A stretch of DNA of 64,000 nucleotides from Smittium mucronatum (GCA_001953115.1 LSSL01007770.1:1-64000); one strand, 5' to 3'. Shown: positions 47,283 to 61,335, counted from the first letter of the stretch. Program-made: numbers and translations. Notes: generated by a model from the sequence alone, not told the origin.

Positions 47283-47683
47283 GATATTTTTTTTAGCGGT
47301 AAATAAGATTTGTTAATTGGGTACCTGCCAAGTTGTTTTTTATAATTTGAGCAGAATGGAAAATACTGTTCAGTTTCGCATTTGAGATATCAGGATAACT
47401 ATTGTTTATCTCTATTACATAAAAACTCAATCATGATAAAAAATGACCAATAATTCATCTACAATGAGTGCAATTTAAGACCCAAGCCGGAATTTTCTCT
47501 TCGACCACTAATTAATTATAAACGTTTCAGATATTGCACTATAAAAAAATACTTTGGTTTCCATTCAATGGAAATCAGAAACTGATGATTAACAGTAATT
47601 ATTGATAAATATTGGCCACAGACCAAACTTAGTCAAATTCTCGTGTAAATAAACAGCGCCCATATTTAGCTAACCGGTCTTTA
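47283..47683. other. Upstream region of the synthase gene
   Basis: This is the promoter side of the minus-strand gene. No clear TATA box or repeat was seen. Confidence 0.4.
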
Positions 47684-47845
47684 CCCTTTCAGGGTCCGCG
47701 GTACAAAACCGATTTTCATTTTTCGGATAGTACAAGCATTTTGATCCAAATTGCTTTAAAACAATTGGCCTAATTTTTTACTATCAAATAATAAGAGCTA
47801 GATTTCACAAATAGGAATTCAATTCATCTTTGAACCCATAAAGGG
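47684..47845. mobile_element. MITE family B, copy 5
   Basis: CCCTTTCAGGGTCCGCGGTA at the left and TTGAACCCATAAAGGG at the right. The flanks read TTTA and TTGA, decayed from TTAA. Confidence 0.65.
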
Positions 47846-48147
47846 TTGATGGCATTTTGATATCCACAAACAGTGATGTAAATGCCTTAATTGATGTTCG
47901 GGGATAGGTAATAGTGTTTCACATATGAGGGTCACAGAATTCTGAAATGAGTATGAATTTACTCCAGGTATAGTAAAAAGCGGAATCGAGTTCAAACATT
48001 AAATATATTGAATATAAAAACTGAGAAAAAGCTGTAGAATATCCAAGACTTTGGCGATTTTGGCGGAATTAAAGATTTATGACAAAATGAATACAGTTTA
48101 ATTCAGCAAATTGTGTCACTCATCAACAAGAACTCTGAAATTATTAA

Positions 48148-48415
48148 TTCTTTCAGAGACAAAGTCAAAATTATACGAACACTGCATCTTTCTGTAAATA
48201 TACACATTTTTTTGCACATGCACGATATTAATTGGATAAATTTTATTTACAATTGAATTTTATGAACTAAAAAAACTTTCTTTGTTCTATTCAAATATTC
48301 CGCCAAATCAATTGGTTTAATTCTTTTTATTTTCCAATAAATTATTGTTATTTTTTCTGAAGCCAACATTGAATAAAAAATATATGCCATTTTAGTACCA
48401 TCAGTGCTGAAAGGG
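48148..48415. mobile_element. MITE family B, copy 6 (worn)
   Basis: The right end GTACCATCAGTGCTGAAAGG G plus TTAA (48416-48419) is a good terminal repeat. The left end TTCTTTCAGAGAC after TTAA (48144-48147) is weaker. About 270 bp. Confidence 0.5.
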
Positions 48416-48514
48416 TTAAAAAGAAGATGAGTCGCATAAATAGGGTCTTAGTATATTTTCTATTTCTAAAAAGATCAGTAAACTACTATTCCTCGGCATA
48501 ATTTGCTAGATTAT

Positions 48515-48727
48515 CATTTTCAGGGTCCGAAGCGAAAAAATTGGAATCCGGCTTTCGGATAACGTAAACATTTGATATTAAATGGACCAGAGTAATTGGC
48601 CAAATTGCTATAATTTTCGTTAAATATATTTTTTTACATTGTGCAATTTGATTCATCAAAAAAAAATCTTAAAATGAAACTTCGTGATACAAAAAAAAAA
48701 TCCTTCAAACCTCTTGACTCTGAAAGA
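48515..48727. mobile_element. MITE family B, copy 7 (worn)
   Basis: The left end CATTTTCAGGGTCCGAAGCG and right end TTGACTCTGAAAGA followed by TTAA resemble the family termini. The interior includes the CGTGATACAAAAAAAA word found elsewhere. Confidence 0.45.
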
Positions 48728-48901
48728 TTAAAACAGAAAACCCTGTCCTCTGCTTTTGTATATACACGCGAGAAATATTGCCTGTAAGCTGCTGTCCCCA
48801 GGGAAATAAATAATTATTTTCAAAATTTCCGATTCAAATTTTGGATAGATCCGATCAAACTCGAGTGTTTTTTTTACATCTCGTTTTTTTACACAATATG
48901 A

Positions 48902-49140
48902 CCCTTTCAAGATCGTGGGATAAAAATATCGCTTATTCTTCCGCCAGTGTTCGCCCCCAACCTAAAAATATATTTGGATGTAGATCTTTTAGGGAATTAA
49001 AGGTATAATTTACCAAAAAAGTTACAATTAGACCAATTTTTTACAAATTTTTCTAAAAAAAACTTCCTTAAATACATGATAATAATCTTATTTGGTCTAA
49101 TCTGGAGATGAGATCTATAAAAATTTACAAACTCGGAAAA
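48902..49140. mobile_element. Probable MITE family B, copy 8 (worn)
   Basis: The left end CCCTTTCAAGATCGTGGGAT closely follows the family consensus. The right end ACTCGGAAAAGTTCA is a poor match. Boundaries are uncertain. Confidence 0.4.
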
Positions 49141-52100
49141 GTTCAGCAAATTTAAAGGAGAGTCAAGAGCTATTTCTCACTATCCCTCCGGCTTTGTCAT
49201 AAAAAAGATCTGCTTATAAAAATATACTACGAATAATAACAACTTGTTTTATTAGATCCTATAGTATTGTTTTATAGATGAGTTGTGGGTTATGATAAAC
49301 TCTTATCTCTTACACGCCAATGAATTTGATGCGTATATGAAAACAAATATTCTATTAGTAATAATCCCTAATTTCGATTCGTAAAATGTACTCCCTTTAG
49401 GCTTGACATTAGACTAACACTTTTTTGAATACAACGTATATTCATAGGATGTTGAGATTTTATGAGAATATTTCACATAATCAAACGCTGAATATTCCGA
49501 ATATTGGCAAATAGAATAGATGTAAAATATCAATAGGAGCTTGAAGAAACTTATAGTTCAAGCGCCATTTTTTAAAAAGCAGTTAAAAAATAATAATAAT
49601 GATTTTATCGTTAGATCAAGGCTATTTTATATATTATAAAAGAAAATTTTACTAGAAAATATTATTTTTGATTCTGGCTATGGAAATGCAATATTTTGAA
49701 AGTTCAAAAATCCTAGAAGAGCTCTTTCAGTAAACTTATTCTTGGTTGAATTATTTTTTCGTATTTAATTTGGAATATTCGCGCAATAAACTGCTGCTTA
49801 CATTCATAGAAAGATTTTTGTATTTTTTAGGTTAAAGATATTAAAAACTTTCAACCATGGTATTCCAACATGCAAAACAAAAAATTATGGTTAATATAAA
49901 TAAATCTCAAAATATTAAACGATGTTATTATTGATCTAAAGATGCTTTCTAAATAGTCAATTTTTTAAGTGTGGAACATCGAAATTCACTAATAAGCACA
50001 TACTTAAACAGTCCTGTGTTTGCTCATTAATTAATATAATAAAGTTTTCAAGAGACTCTAGATAATTAATTCCATCAATAAGTAAATTTTAAAATCTTTG
50101 GACTATTAATTTCCTATTTTGGAGGCGGATCTTTGTACAGTTTCTTCGACACTTCCAACATTTATAATCAAAAATATACTAAATTATTTATATGAATCCT
50201 GTCATTTCAACTGATTTGAAACATATCCGAATCTGAATTAATATTGAACGCTTAATAATAAATGTGTAGCAAAATTATTCTTCAGTACTTACAAACCTAT
50301 TTGGTTTAAAAAAGCTGCTTATTTGACATATTGTTGCTTAAATATCTATAAATATTTTTACTAATAAAATCTCCTTTTTTGTTGAAAGATTGATATTTTT
50401 GGGGTTCTACAAAAATATTCAATTTGCTCTAATTGAGGAATTACTTTCTAAATACGAATTATAACTCCGCCAAAAAAATTCACAAACTTTTTGTGTCGCA
50501 AAAAAACATTTTGATTATACTACCATAATTTTTTTATTAAAAAAGGAACAGTGCTCTAGAATCATTTCAATGACTATCCTTGTTGAGATAAATACATTTA
50601 CTGAATATAAAATAAACATTGAAAAAGCTCTTAACCATAATTTAAATATGTCTTTAGACCTTTTGTCTATCGTATAAGTGAAATACGTGATATATTTTAT
50701 TTAATCACATGGCTTTAAAATGACACATATCAAATAGATTCATAGAATATATTATTTAAAAAAAACTTTTTTCCCGAAATTCTGCAAGAATATCTGATAA
50801 ATAAAAAGCTATTAATATTTTTTCAATAATAAAAAATTCTTTGCATTTAACTCCATTCTTTATCTAAAATAAAATGAAATAAAATGGTTCACATAGAAAT
50901 TTCTATAAAAAGATCCATTCTGCAAAACCAATCGAAAATGTGGTGACGATTTTTGGTTTTTGAATGATTTTTCATGTGAACAATGCCATTAATTCATAGA
51001 CAATTATACTTTTCTAACCACATCATCTACCTTATAGTAGATCTTTAATTTAAATATAATATAATCACCTGCACTTTAATAGCATTCAGACCGAAATATT
51101 ATCGGAAAAGTGTGCTAAATCATAAAAAAAATCCGCAAAATAGATCTATATATTTATATATCTAATTATTAGAACGTTTTTATCATGACCCACCCAATTA
51201 TTATCTGAGATTGCTTCTTTCGTTCAAATATATATCCCTTGGTTTTCTAAAAAGAATAAATCCTTAGTATGGCCTTCGCTTTTTTTTCCAATTATATATA
51301 TCCCTTTATTTACTAACTAGGGATAGTGTAAATATTAGTAAGTAAAGTAATTGGACTTTTAAATATCTTCTATAAATAAATAAAAAATGGATTTTGTAAA
51401 TACAGCAATATATTATTGAAATAAAGATGTATTTAAAATATATCCGTTTTAGTATTTATGTAACAATCCGATATCGATTATCAATGCTAGACACAGTACC
51501 AACATTATTTACTATGTAGAATTCTTCCCACAATTAAAATTCCGTATTTCAAGGGGCATCGATACCAATTATATTTAATCATTAAAAATTCTTTATATTC
51601 TACTTTTGCTCTATTTTAATCAATAAAAAAGGTATCACTTCCAACTAATGGGTCTGTATTCCTTATCAAACCAATGAAAACACCCTATGCGACCCATATT
51701 ACCATTGTACTCTACATCTATCTTATAAAAAAAATTCTAATAAAATACAATCTAGTAGTAGTTCTTAAGGTGGAGAGGATATTATCCTATTAAAAACGGG
51801 CCTACTGAACATTTCACATACTATTTGAACACAAAATAAAATATTTTTAATGGGTTTAGAATTGGCATGATTCGAGAAAATAAATCACGTTTATAATCGA
51901 TGGAATGTTGTTCTTATATGATTATAGGAAAAAATAGTAGGCTAAGTGTTAGTGAACGGATATCGCTGATAACACTGTAAAACTTAACATTCATGCATTT
52001 TTTTTCAAGCATAAATAGATATATTATTTCATTAAATTTAACACTTTCCTCTCAAAAATTTTGTGTAGAGTTATGTAAAATTCTATCGGACACTTGATTT

Positions 52101-52772
52101 TTGAGAATCTGGTGAACTTATAATTTCGAAAATAAAGACGCTTAAGTAATGGCTACGCCCACATAAAATTTACACTTTTAATAACAATATTTATAATATT
52201 CATAAATTATGAATTCCAGATTCTTTTGGAATATATAACATTCTTCATCGCTTTTTTTTGTTACCTAAGGGACTTTGTTGGTAATAATACTACTAAAAAT
52301 AATTCACCCCATCATCACGTTTTATACATTTCATTGGATGTGAATAATAGAAACCAGAAATTATTAATAAAAGATACTGGATGTACTGAGGATAAGTGGC
52401 GCTATTCTGATGATCTTTGTAATAAGCTTGATTATAAATAAATTATGTAAACATTGTGTATTCAAGTGCTATATTTTTTAGCATACCATTGGTATTTTTC
52501 TTTTCCATGAACACAAATTCTATTATATTCCAATAACATAGCTTCCCTTCTTTTTAGAAAAAACCATTGGGTAATTACATTTGATATTTTGCATATAGGT
52601 TGTACATATATACAAAAGAAAAATTGTGTTACATACTCCATCCATATATAGTATATTGTTGCATTTAACTAACCCTAGAGTTATCGCAGATCCGCAATAT
52701 TTTTATACTATGCGATTCGCCTTTTAAAAAGACCTTATTTTTATTATCACCATATTTAATTTTATTTCTTAA
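49141..52772. other. Intergenic sequence
   Basis: No gene, RNA gene or repeat could be supported. A 52.2-52.4 kb frame (about 70 codons) has no ATG of its own at the 5' end and no recognised motif. Confidence 0.5.
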
Positions 52773-52932
52773 CCCTTTCAGAGTCCATGGTAAAAATAAT
52801 AACTTTTTTTTTTTTCAGTTTTACATTTGTTTATTAATGTTTGAACATCAATTGATAGATCAATAAATCAATCGAATTTAATTGTTTATATACACAAATA
52901 AAATTGAAGCACAAATTTCGACTCAGAAAAGG
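52773..52932. mobile_element. MITE family B, copy 9
   Basis: TTAA (52769-52772), then CCCTTTCAGAGTCCATGGTA. The right end CGACTCAGAAAAGG is worn and lacks a clear TTAA. A further worn copy may follow at about 52943-53084, ending CAAAACGG plus TTAA. Confidence 0.6.
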
Positions 52933-53524
52933 CCTAGACCGATAGATTGAAAATGGTTTACATTTTATGCTCAATGAAATCATTAAATTTATGATTTTTG
53001 GCTAATATTGTATAAGTAAATGAGCTAAACCAGTTGAAACAGTTATTAGTACAAGTAGGAGTAATTCAAGAACCCAAAACGGTTAAAGGGATTATAATTC
53101 CATCTTTCCAAAAAAAAACCAAATGTGGTATGTGTCGAGCTACAATATTGAATACAAGCGAGTAAACATTTTATTTTGAGTTTCACCAATCAAAACTTTT
53201 TTCACAAGATTAAGATGCCCCCATCAACCCGGGTCGGCTTATTATTAAAATAATATAATCTGAGAGCACATTTCGAGCTTGTTTTGTAAAACAACCAGTC
53301 TATATATAGGAAATTACCTTTTACTGTGTATCCAAGTGGGTTCACATATTTATAAACATTGAAAAAAATCATAATCAATATATTTCCGAGCTTTTTTTTT
53401 AACTCATAGCCACTTGTTAACTACCGTGGCTTCAAGATCTATTTGTAAGCAAAAGTGTTGAGTCTTAAAAGCTATTTGACTATGCATGTGTGCGTGTAAT
53501 TATTTTTTGGGGAAATTTTACGGT
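52933..53524. other. Intergenic sequence
   Basis: Apart from the possible worn family B fragment at its start, nothing was recognised. Confidence 0.4.
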
Positions 53525-54112
53525 GCAGCTACATTTGACACAATTTTTTGACCCAAATGCCATTTCATCAAATGCACATTGACCCAATGGACATTTCACC
53601 AAATGGAAATATCGCCCAATGGAAATTTCATCAAATGAAGACATCACGCAATGAAAATTGGTGAATTCTTTTTTTGTATCACGAAATTTTATTGTAAGCA
53701 ATAAAAATTGGTGAACTCTTTTTTTTTCTATAAGTCACTTCGCGATCAAAACAATCTTTTCAAAACATAATAAAATCTTTAACAATATGAATTGTAAATA
53801 ATATCATGCCTTTTCAAGAAAGAAAGTCCATACAAGATCTTGAAAAGCTGCTAAAAACACTTCAATAGAGCGAATACGTTTATTTATTTAAACATTATGA
53901 TATAGAAGACAACAAATAGTTGAGTTTCTAACTCAAATTATTGGATCCTGAATACATAAGTGCTAGATTTAATAAAGAATTCGTATAAACACAAATTTTT
54001 ACTATGAGTGGAATTAGCCAAATGATTTTGGATGAAATGTCCATTTGGCCAAACTGATTGGTTCAAACGTCTTTGGGCCATTTGTCTTTGTGTGAAATAT
54101 CATACAACCAAA
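53525..54112. mobile_element. Family C element, longer copy
   Basis: The left part is built from words such as CAATGGACATTTCACCAAAT. The right part (about 54016-54106) carries inverted forms (GATGAAATGTCCATTTGGCC, TTGTGTGAAATATCATACAA). The interior is AT-rich and non-coding. Outer boundaries are approximate. The open frame across the left part on the minus strand is a by-product of the repeat. Confidence 0.45.
53553..53648. repeat. Three tandem units of about 32 bp
   Basis: Three successive degenerate units, each of the form CCAATGGACATTTCACCAAA plus about 12 bases, starting near 53553, 53583 and 53615. They form the subterminal part of the family C element. Confidence 0.55.
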
Positions 54113-54307
54113 TTTTACTGGTATTATTTTCAAATAAAAATCCAAAGCAAGTATAGAAAAAGTCCCAAGAGTTATTCGACCAAAAGAATTTGACTAATAA
54201 GTTTCGGTTTTTATAGTGAAAAATCAAGTTAATATGGATTTACTAAAATTGTTTGCGCTGATTCTATTACGATCTCCTAGTAATTCTTTTTTATATTTAT
54301 TCCTTAA

Positions 54308-54471
54308 CCCTTTCAAGGCCGATGGTACAAAAAATGGAATTGACTTTTTGCTTAACGTTTTCATTAGACTAATAAATTTTGTGTATTATTGAATAAATCA
54401 AAAAGTTAAGCCAGTTGAAATGGTTAATTTATACAAATAGGAGTGAGGCTTAAATTTGGGCCCGGAAAGGG
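54308..54471. mobile_element. MITE family B, copy 10
   Basis: TTAA (54304-54307), CCCTTTCAAGGCCGATGGTA ... TTGGGCCCGGAAAGGG, TTAA (54472-54475). 164 bp. The best-preserved pair of termini in the window, so a good reference for the family. Confidence 0.88.
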
Positions 54472-57400
54472 TTAAACAAGAAAATTAACAACTGGATTAA
54501 ATTTCTTATCTTCGCAAATGAAGAAAAATTTTAAAATTATATAACCAAAACTGCATTTAATATGTAAAGTATATTCCAGAAATTTGTTTTTCATCATACA
54601 CAGCCTTCTCTTTATAATTTAGTAATTTTACTGCTGATTTTTTCCAGTAAATTTTATCTTTTATCAAAAGCTTTACTGATTAAGACGAATTTTGCAACTG
54701 ATAAATTACAAATGTGAAATATCATATTCAAGAGAGGAAAGTCGTGGGGGGAGGGGGGGGTGAGATAAGGCCTAAATAAATGTCTAGATGAGTTTATTTT
54801 CGTTTAACATATTTTTATTGTAGATTTTGGGTTGAGACTTATACAAAAATGGACGAAAAAGGATGGTTTGCGTACGTAATTTCGGGACTAAATATACACC
54901 CTCAAGTAACTATAATCAAAAAGGCTTCATTTAAAACTTTATCTAAATAATTTTTTTGGATTATTTAAAAATATATAATAGATAAAAAAATTAGCATTTA
55001 AATTAAGGCTGGGTCTCGAAGATTTTATTATAATATTTTCTCAACCCAATTTATACTGTATTTATAAAATTTCAAAAAAAATGGCGATGGAATTTTAATC
55101 TGTATAAAATTAAAATATATGTACATTATAAATCGGATTAATTTTATGGTATTAACTTCGAATATCAGTAAGATGATTTCAGGAAACTTTCTGAATTTTT
55201 TTTATAAAAAACTCATTTTTTTGATATGACTGGAAAATATTACTATAATAATCTCTTTAATTTCAATTAAAATTTACAAATTACATTTTTTATTTTATAT
55301 TTATGTGTATAATAGCTACCAATAGTGTATATAATTGTCTTTTTATTACCAGTACTTCGAGGATTATTTCTAAAAAAAATACTGGTTTTTGAAATAAGCA
55401 GGAAATATTCTAATAAAGGATAGGAAAAAAATATATCTGGCTTGATAAAATAAATTAAATGATAAATTAATTTTCCTATTTTAAACCCAAATAATGCAGC
55501 TTGTTTTTAAAAAAAGTATTTTTGCGGAAAAAAATCTATTTTCTTTTCTTTTATTTTCTTATATTTAGGTAATTATAATAGAGCTAATATGTAAACACTT
55601 TTTTTTCGGAGAATGGCTTTAATTTATTTTGATTATCTCCATACCCTTGGCCTTTAATTATAACCGGGGTAATCAATAATATATATTAAAAAAATATGAG
55701 CTAGACATTATAAAAAATAGTATAGTTGGTACATTTTTATTACATTTTAAAATTAATCCACTACGCTTCTATATTAAACATTTTATTAATTTTTAACATT
55801 GGGATTATTTTTTTGGCAGATTTTCTAACTACCGTGTATTTTTTTTTTGATTATTTTACTATTATAATTTTTTTAATTTCCAATATTATGCTTTTATATT
55901 CTTTTAGCTTTTAAACTATCAATTTTAAATAACTCGCATTAATTTATAGGAAAAATTTTATTTTTATTTTTATTTTTTATAATATTGTATGATTTTTTCC
56001 TTCTATAAATCAAAAAATTGTATTTATTTTGCAAGTATTATTTTTGAAACACATTAAAGTATTATTTAATTTGCTATTATATTTTAATAAGCTCTAATTT
56101 TTTAATACTAAATCGGAGTTTTTTGGTTTTTATTTTCTTAATTTTTTATGTTTTTTGAAATCTATTTAGAATATCAAAATTTCTTGCAATTGATTTTTTA
56201 AATTAAATTTTTTTTTAAAAAAAAAACCATACATCCTTAAATCGGTAAAATCGGTTTATTAATTTTCAATTTTTTTTTTGTTCATTTAGTTGTAAATATT
56301 TCAAAAATAAATAAAATTCAAGCAAAGATATGAAATTAATATGTAAAAATTTCTTTTTTTAGAAAAAAATATGAAAAAAAATATGAAATTTTAGCTTCAC
56401 TTTCAAGATAAATATAATTTAGGGAAATGATTACTTTTTTTATAATTTTAGTAGTTTTTTTATCTGCATATGAACATATTTTTCATATTTTTTTCGCGTT
56501 TTATAATTTTAAATTGATAATAAAAAAATATATATTTGAATTAATATGAATACCCGTAGAATTTTTTTTAATTTTTTTTATTTGGGTCTATGTTAAACTT
56601 TTTATATTTAAATCAAATCCAGAATTTTTTTCACGTAAAAACCATAGGTTTGAATTGAAAGCTTTTATATAATATTAATGGTTTAAAATATCAACTTATA
56701 ACAATTTTCATTTCAGTATGATAATTTGAGTTTGATAATTTATTTGCACTATTGGAGGATAAAAATGCCGATTATAATGCTTAAACAATTTACTTTAAAA
56801 TTTTCCTAGTGCCTGCTAATACAAAAAAAACATCCACTTAGTTTACAAGTTTTTTCTACGAGGAAAAAAATGTTAAAAAACTCAATTTAAAAGCTAAAAT
56901 TTATTTCTAATAATTTATGAAGCATTTATAAATAATTTACTGTTTTTTAATGGGATATGTAGTAATAAAATTATATTGTTATTTACCAAATAAAAGTTCT
57001 GGTTTAATCTACATTTAAGCAATATAAATTTTATATTTAATATATTCATGGATTTTTTTTTTGTAAGAGCTAGTTTTAAATTTCTAATATAAAATTTTAT
57101 ATTTGAGATTCACATTATTGTCTAAAGACCAAAAATTATGCAATATATATTCCTTAATATTAGAAATTATGCTTTAAATTTTAACTAAAATATTTTTATT
57201 CTAAATATACTGATAATTTTTTTAATTTTTAAAAATCAATGTATTTTTTCTAAACCAGTCTCATGCAGCTGTTATATGATTTTGATAAATTTACAGATTT
57301 TTTATTATTTTTACTTTATTTGTAGATCTTCGCTCAAATTTTGTTTAATTATTTTAATTTTTCAAAATTTTAAAGATTTACAATATAAATTTTCTAAAAT

Positions 57401-59940
57401 TTATAACTAATAATTAATATACTAAATGTTTCCTTATAATTAAAATTTTCAATATATTTTTATATTTTTAAATCTTTATATGCGTCAAAATAATAAAACA
57501 GTAAAAAATTCTATTTTTTTTTAAAAAAATGGAATATTTACATTTTCACAAACTAGTTGTGTTTTTATAAATTTATAAAAAATTTAGAATTAATAGTAAA
57601 CTATCGTGTTAACTAAAATAAAAATGTTATTACATTTATTAAAAAAATAAATAGATATATTTCTTATCACAACTGCTTTTAAGATAAGATTTATCTCAAG
57701 TTTACTAAAAAAATACACCTTGAATCAATGCCCAGTTGGTACTTAGCGGCTAAAGCGAAGATGGGAGTGGGATGAAATTTGATTTATTTTCTCCTTTTAC
57801 TTTATTTTTATTTTTACTAAAAAAAATATTATTTTTAATATTTAAAGATTTTTTATTATTTTGGCTAAAACTTTGAATTAAAATCATGATAAATGAGAAT
57901 TTTTTTTTGTGAATTTCGGGTACAATTTTGTTTCAATAAAAAAAAAAAATCCATATAATTTTTATATTTATCATTATTTATATTTTAAATTTTTGTATTT
58001 AATAAAATAAATACCTGTTATCCCCTAAATTTTTTGCAATATTCTTAACTATTCAATAAAACTAGGGCTTTTTATGTTTAGATGTTTTATTTTAACAATT
58101 TTTGAAGACCATAAAGCTATTATATTGCATCTAAACAGGATTAATATTAGATAAAATACTTTTTATTTAGAAATAAAAGGTTTTAATAATCAATTTATAC
58201 CCAATTATTATTATTTTCGTTTACTAGAAAAGAAAATCTTTTTATGTTTATGTTTTCACTTATCATGAAATAAACGTGGAAATGATTAGTACTTTCTAGT
58301 TTGTATCATTATTAATATAAAATCAAGATAGTCCTCTTGGTAAAAATTTGGTTTTTATTTTAATAATGTTATTAAAATAGATTATAAAGTGTTTAACGCG
58401 TATTTTTTGGGATTTTAAATATAATAAATACTAAAATTTGAGTAATAATCTAAGTAAAAACTTATTATTAGCGATTTTAAAAATGAGTAAAGTGAAATTA
58501 TCAATTTTTATAAATCCCGATAAATATATAACCAAAAATAATTAGAACTAGAAGCGTAATATTTAAATTTGAAAATGTATTTTAAAGTTCAGATATTTCG
58601 AAATATAATCGAAGTAGAGAATTTATAGTTTTTATTTCAAAAATAAAACCATTTTAATGCTTTCACAAATTATATATATCATTATCATATATATATAAAT
58701 TATTTTTCTATATAAAAACCAAATAAAAAAATACAGTATCTTTTTTTCTGGAATATTTAACAATATTTTCCCCCCCTTAAACCAGCTTATTTAAACCAAT
58801 GTCCTATATGAATAATATATACAGATCTCGATACTAAAAAATGTGTATAATTAAACTTTTAATTAATAGATATCGACAATTATCGCTAAATTAAAACAAA
58901 AAATGCTATAATATGAGAAATTCTTAGAAAAAAAGAAGTTTTACTCATAAAAATCGCTTATTCCATATTTTTTATTAGTAATAACATTTTATTAATTCAT
59001 TTAAAGTACTTTTTATTGAAAAAAATAATTTTTAAATATCAAAAATCAATAAGTTTATCACAATTTTAAAAAATAAAAATAAAAATAAAAATAAAAATAT
59101 ATATAAATTAATCCGATTGAGTATTTAAATAAAATTAACCTATTATAATTTTCGGGAAAATTCTTCTAGTATTAGATAGAATATCTATTATATATTTTTT
59201 AGAAATATCTTAGAATTTTGATTTTTTTTTTAGCTAATCCAATAACCGAAAAATCCGCATAAAATTAAATGTAAATTATTCGCGCTTTTTTTGAAAAAAT
59301 TAGTTATGATATAATTGTGGTAGTTTTTAAGAATACCACAACCTTTATTTTCAATTAAAGGTTTTAATAAGATAAAAAAGAAATTAAAGATAGGTCAAAG
59401 GTAGGTGCGTTTTAAAAGAAAGAAGAAAAAAAAATGTAATGACTACCTTTTAAGTTTATAAGTTTTTAATAAGTATTAGTGTTTTAAATTTTTAAGCTGA
59501 AATATATTTGAGTTTTAATTTTCAATTACTTTTTACTCAGATAGTTATGTCTTGTTTATTTGTCAACTTTTAAAACTAATTCAGATACTTATATTTTAAA
59601 TGTTATTTATTTATAAAAAAATTTCCACCGGGGGCGAGCCAAGAAAGCTGACTTTTATTATCTTTATATATATATTTGACAGATTTTCAATAAATTTTCT
59701 TGTTTTCGCATCCTCATTACTATTATATCTCTTGCTATTTCTCAAAGTCTCTTCGATCCATTTTCTTCTATTATTACAACTTCATTAATTAGTTTTGTTG
59801 GGTTATCTTTGGCCTTCTTTATAATTTATTTTGAATTTAGTTTATACAATAGAATTTGGTTATCCTTTAACTCAAAATACAAAATGAATTCACGTGGTAA
59901 ATCAATCTGAATAATAAAAAAAAGTTGTTTATTTGTTTAA

Positions 59941-60026
59941 TTTTGTTTTCTTTTCTTTTTAATCCTTTTCTTTCTCTTCCTTTCCCTTTCATTCTTTTCT
60001 TTGTCTTCTTTGTCCTCTCCGTTTAC
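59941..60026 (+). repeat. Polypyrimidine tract
   Basis: About 85 bases almost entirely C and T (TTCTTTTC, CCTTTCCC, CTTTGTCTTC words), running directly into the TA repeat at 60030. Confidence 0.8.
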
Positions 60027-60029
60027 TTG

Positions 60030-60057
<28 letters not shown>
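60030..60057. repeat. (TA)n microsatellite
   Basis: About fourteen uninterrupted TA units adjoining the polypyrimidine tract. Confidence 0.95.
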
Positions 60058-60061
<4 letters not shown>

Positions 60062-61309
60062 ACCATGAAGAATAGTTCTTTGTGCTCGGTCATAAATTTT
60101 AATATGCGACAATACACTGCTTTAAAAAAAATCCATTTTATTATTTTTATTAAATCTTTTATTTAATAAATAAATGCATTATATAAATCAAGAGGTATAA
60201 GAATGTGTATTTCATGAATAGTTAAATATAAAATTATATATTCTTTAGCTAAGTTTTTTAATAAATTCAATCACTATATAATGCAGAATTTAAATTTTTA
60301 ATAAACGCTACTTCTTTCAAATATATATAGAATTAAAAAAACAAATTATTTATGAAAAAATATAATTGATTTTATAATTTTAAGGCAATAAAAAAAAAAA
60401 ATATTATTTAATGAGTTTAATGCTTCTATCTATTAATTTATTAAAAAATATAATGGTTATTGAAAAAACTTCTACAATATTATGATATTCAAGCTCCACA
60501 TCCCCTCTAAAATCTTTTTTAAGTTGTTTAATATAATAATAAAGTTTTAATGGATTTATTTATCACTTTTTTATTTTTAGCAAGTATTAAGAATAAAAAA
60601 TCTCAAAAATCTCCCAAATAGATTGTACTGTAAAAAATCATTATGATAATTAAATCGAAATATGTTTATATATATATATTTAATATTGCATAGTCAATTA
60701 AAATTTGTGAGATTTCCCGCAGTTAATAGAAATATTGTCCAGGTTAAAAAATAGTCCGATAGAAAGTATCGAGTAATCAGTATTTTTGATTAAAAACTGA
60801 ATTAAAAAACATTTATTTTTTAAATTATTTCATAAGTTAAATCGATTAAGATTTTGAGGCTGATTGTTTTTTGGTTTATGATTTGTTAATATAAATAGGG
60901 AAAAGAGGTAAAAAATTAAATGTGTATATTTATGAAACAGATGAAATTTGTTTTTTATTTAAAAAAATAACGGATATTTTAAATAATATAGTATACTGGT
61001 TTTTCGAAGCAATTAAACTTAATTCTGTGGATATGTATATATATGTTTGTTGAAATTTAAATTAGATTTTATTAAAATTATTTGAAATCTTATATTTTGA
61101 TAAAATTTTCAGAAAAATGGATAAATTTAGGTAAATAAAAAACAAAAAAATAATAAGAAATTCTTAAACTATAACTTTTCTCTATTAAAATTATGGTATT
61201 TCAATCGAATTTGGGGACTTTTAAAAAAAATCCAATAAAATATGTGTAGTTAATTAAGGTTATGCGACATATACCTGAGAATTTCCAATTTTTACACTAA
61301 ATAAAGACC

Positions 61310-61335
61310 AATATATATATATATATATATATATA
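61310..61335. repeat. (AT)n microsatellite
   Basis: About thirteen AT units in the second AT desert. Confidence 0.95.

Noticed and set aside
48728..48910. 60-codon minus-strand frame between family B copies
   Set aside because: No motif, and it overlaps the start of a worn family B terminus.
52226..52441. 71-codon frame with some protein-like texture (VLYISLDVNNRNQKLLIKDT)
   Set aside because: No ATG at its start, no acceptor/donor pair that links it to another exon, and no family. Possibly a remnant, but not supportable.
53480..53701. 73-codon minus-strand frame
   Set aside because: Created by the in-frame tandem units of the family C repeat.
55726..55914. 62-codon membrane-like frame in desert 2
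   Set aside because: Hydrophobicity follows from T-rich sequence; no start context or conservation visible.
59600..59788. 62-codon frame starting near a small GC-rich patch
   Set aside because: Low-complexity Leu/Phe/Ile content expected from pyrimidine-rich DNA; no motif.
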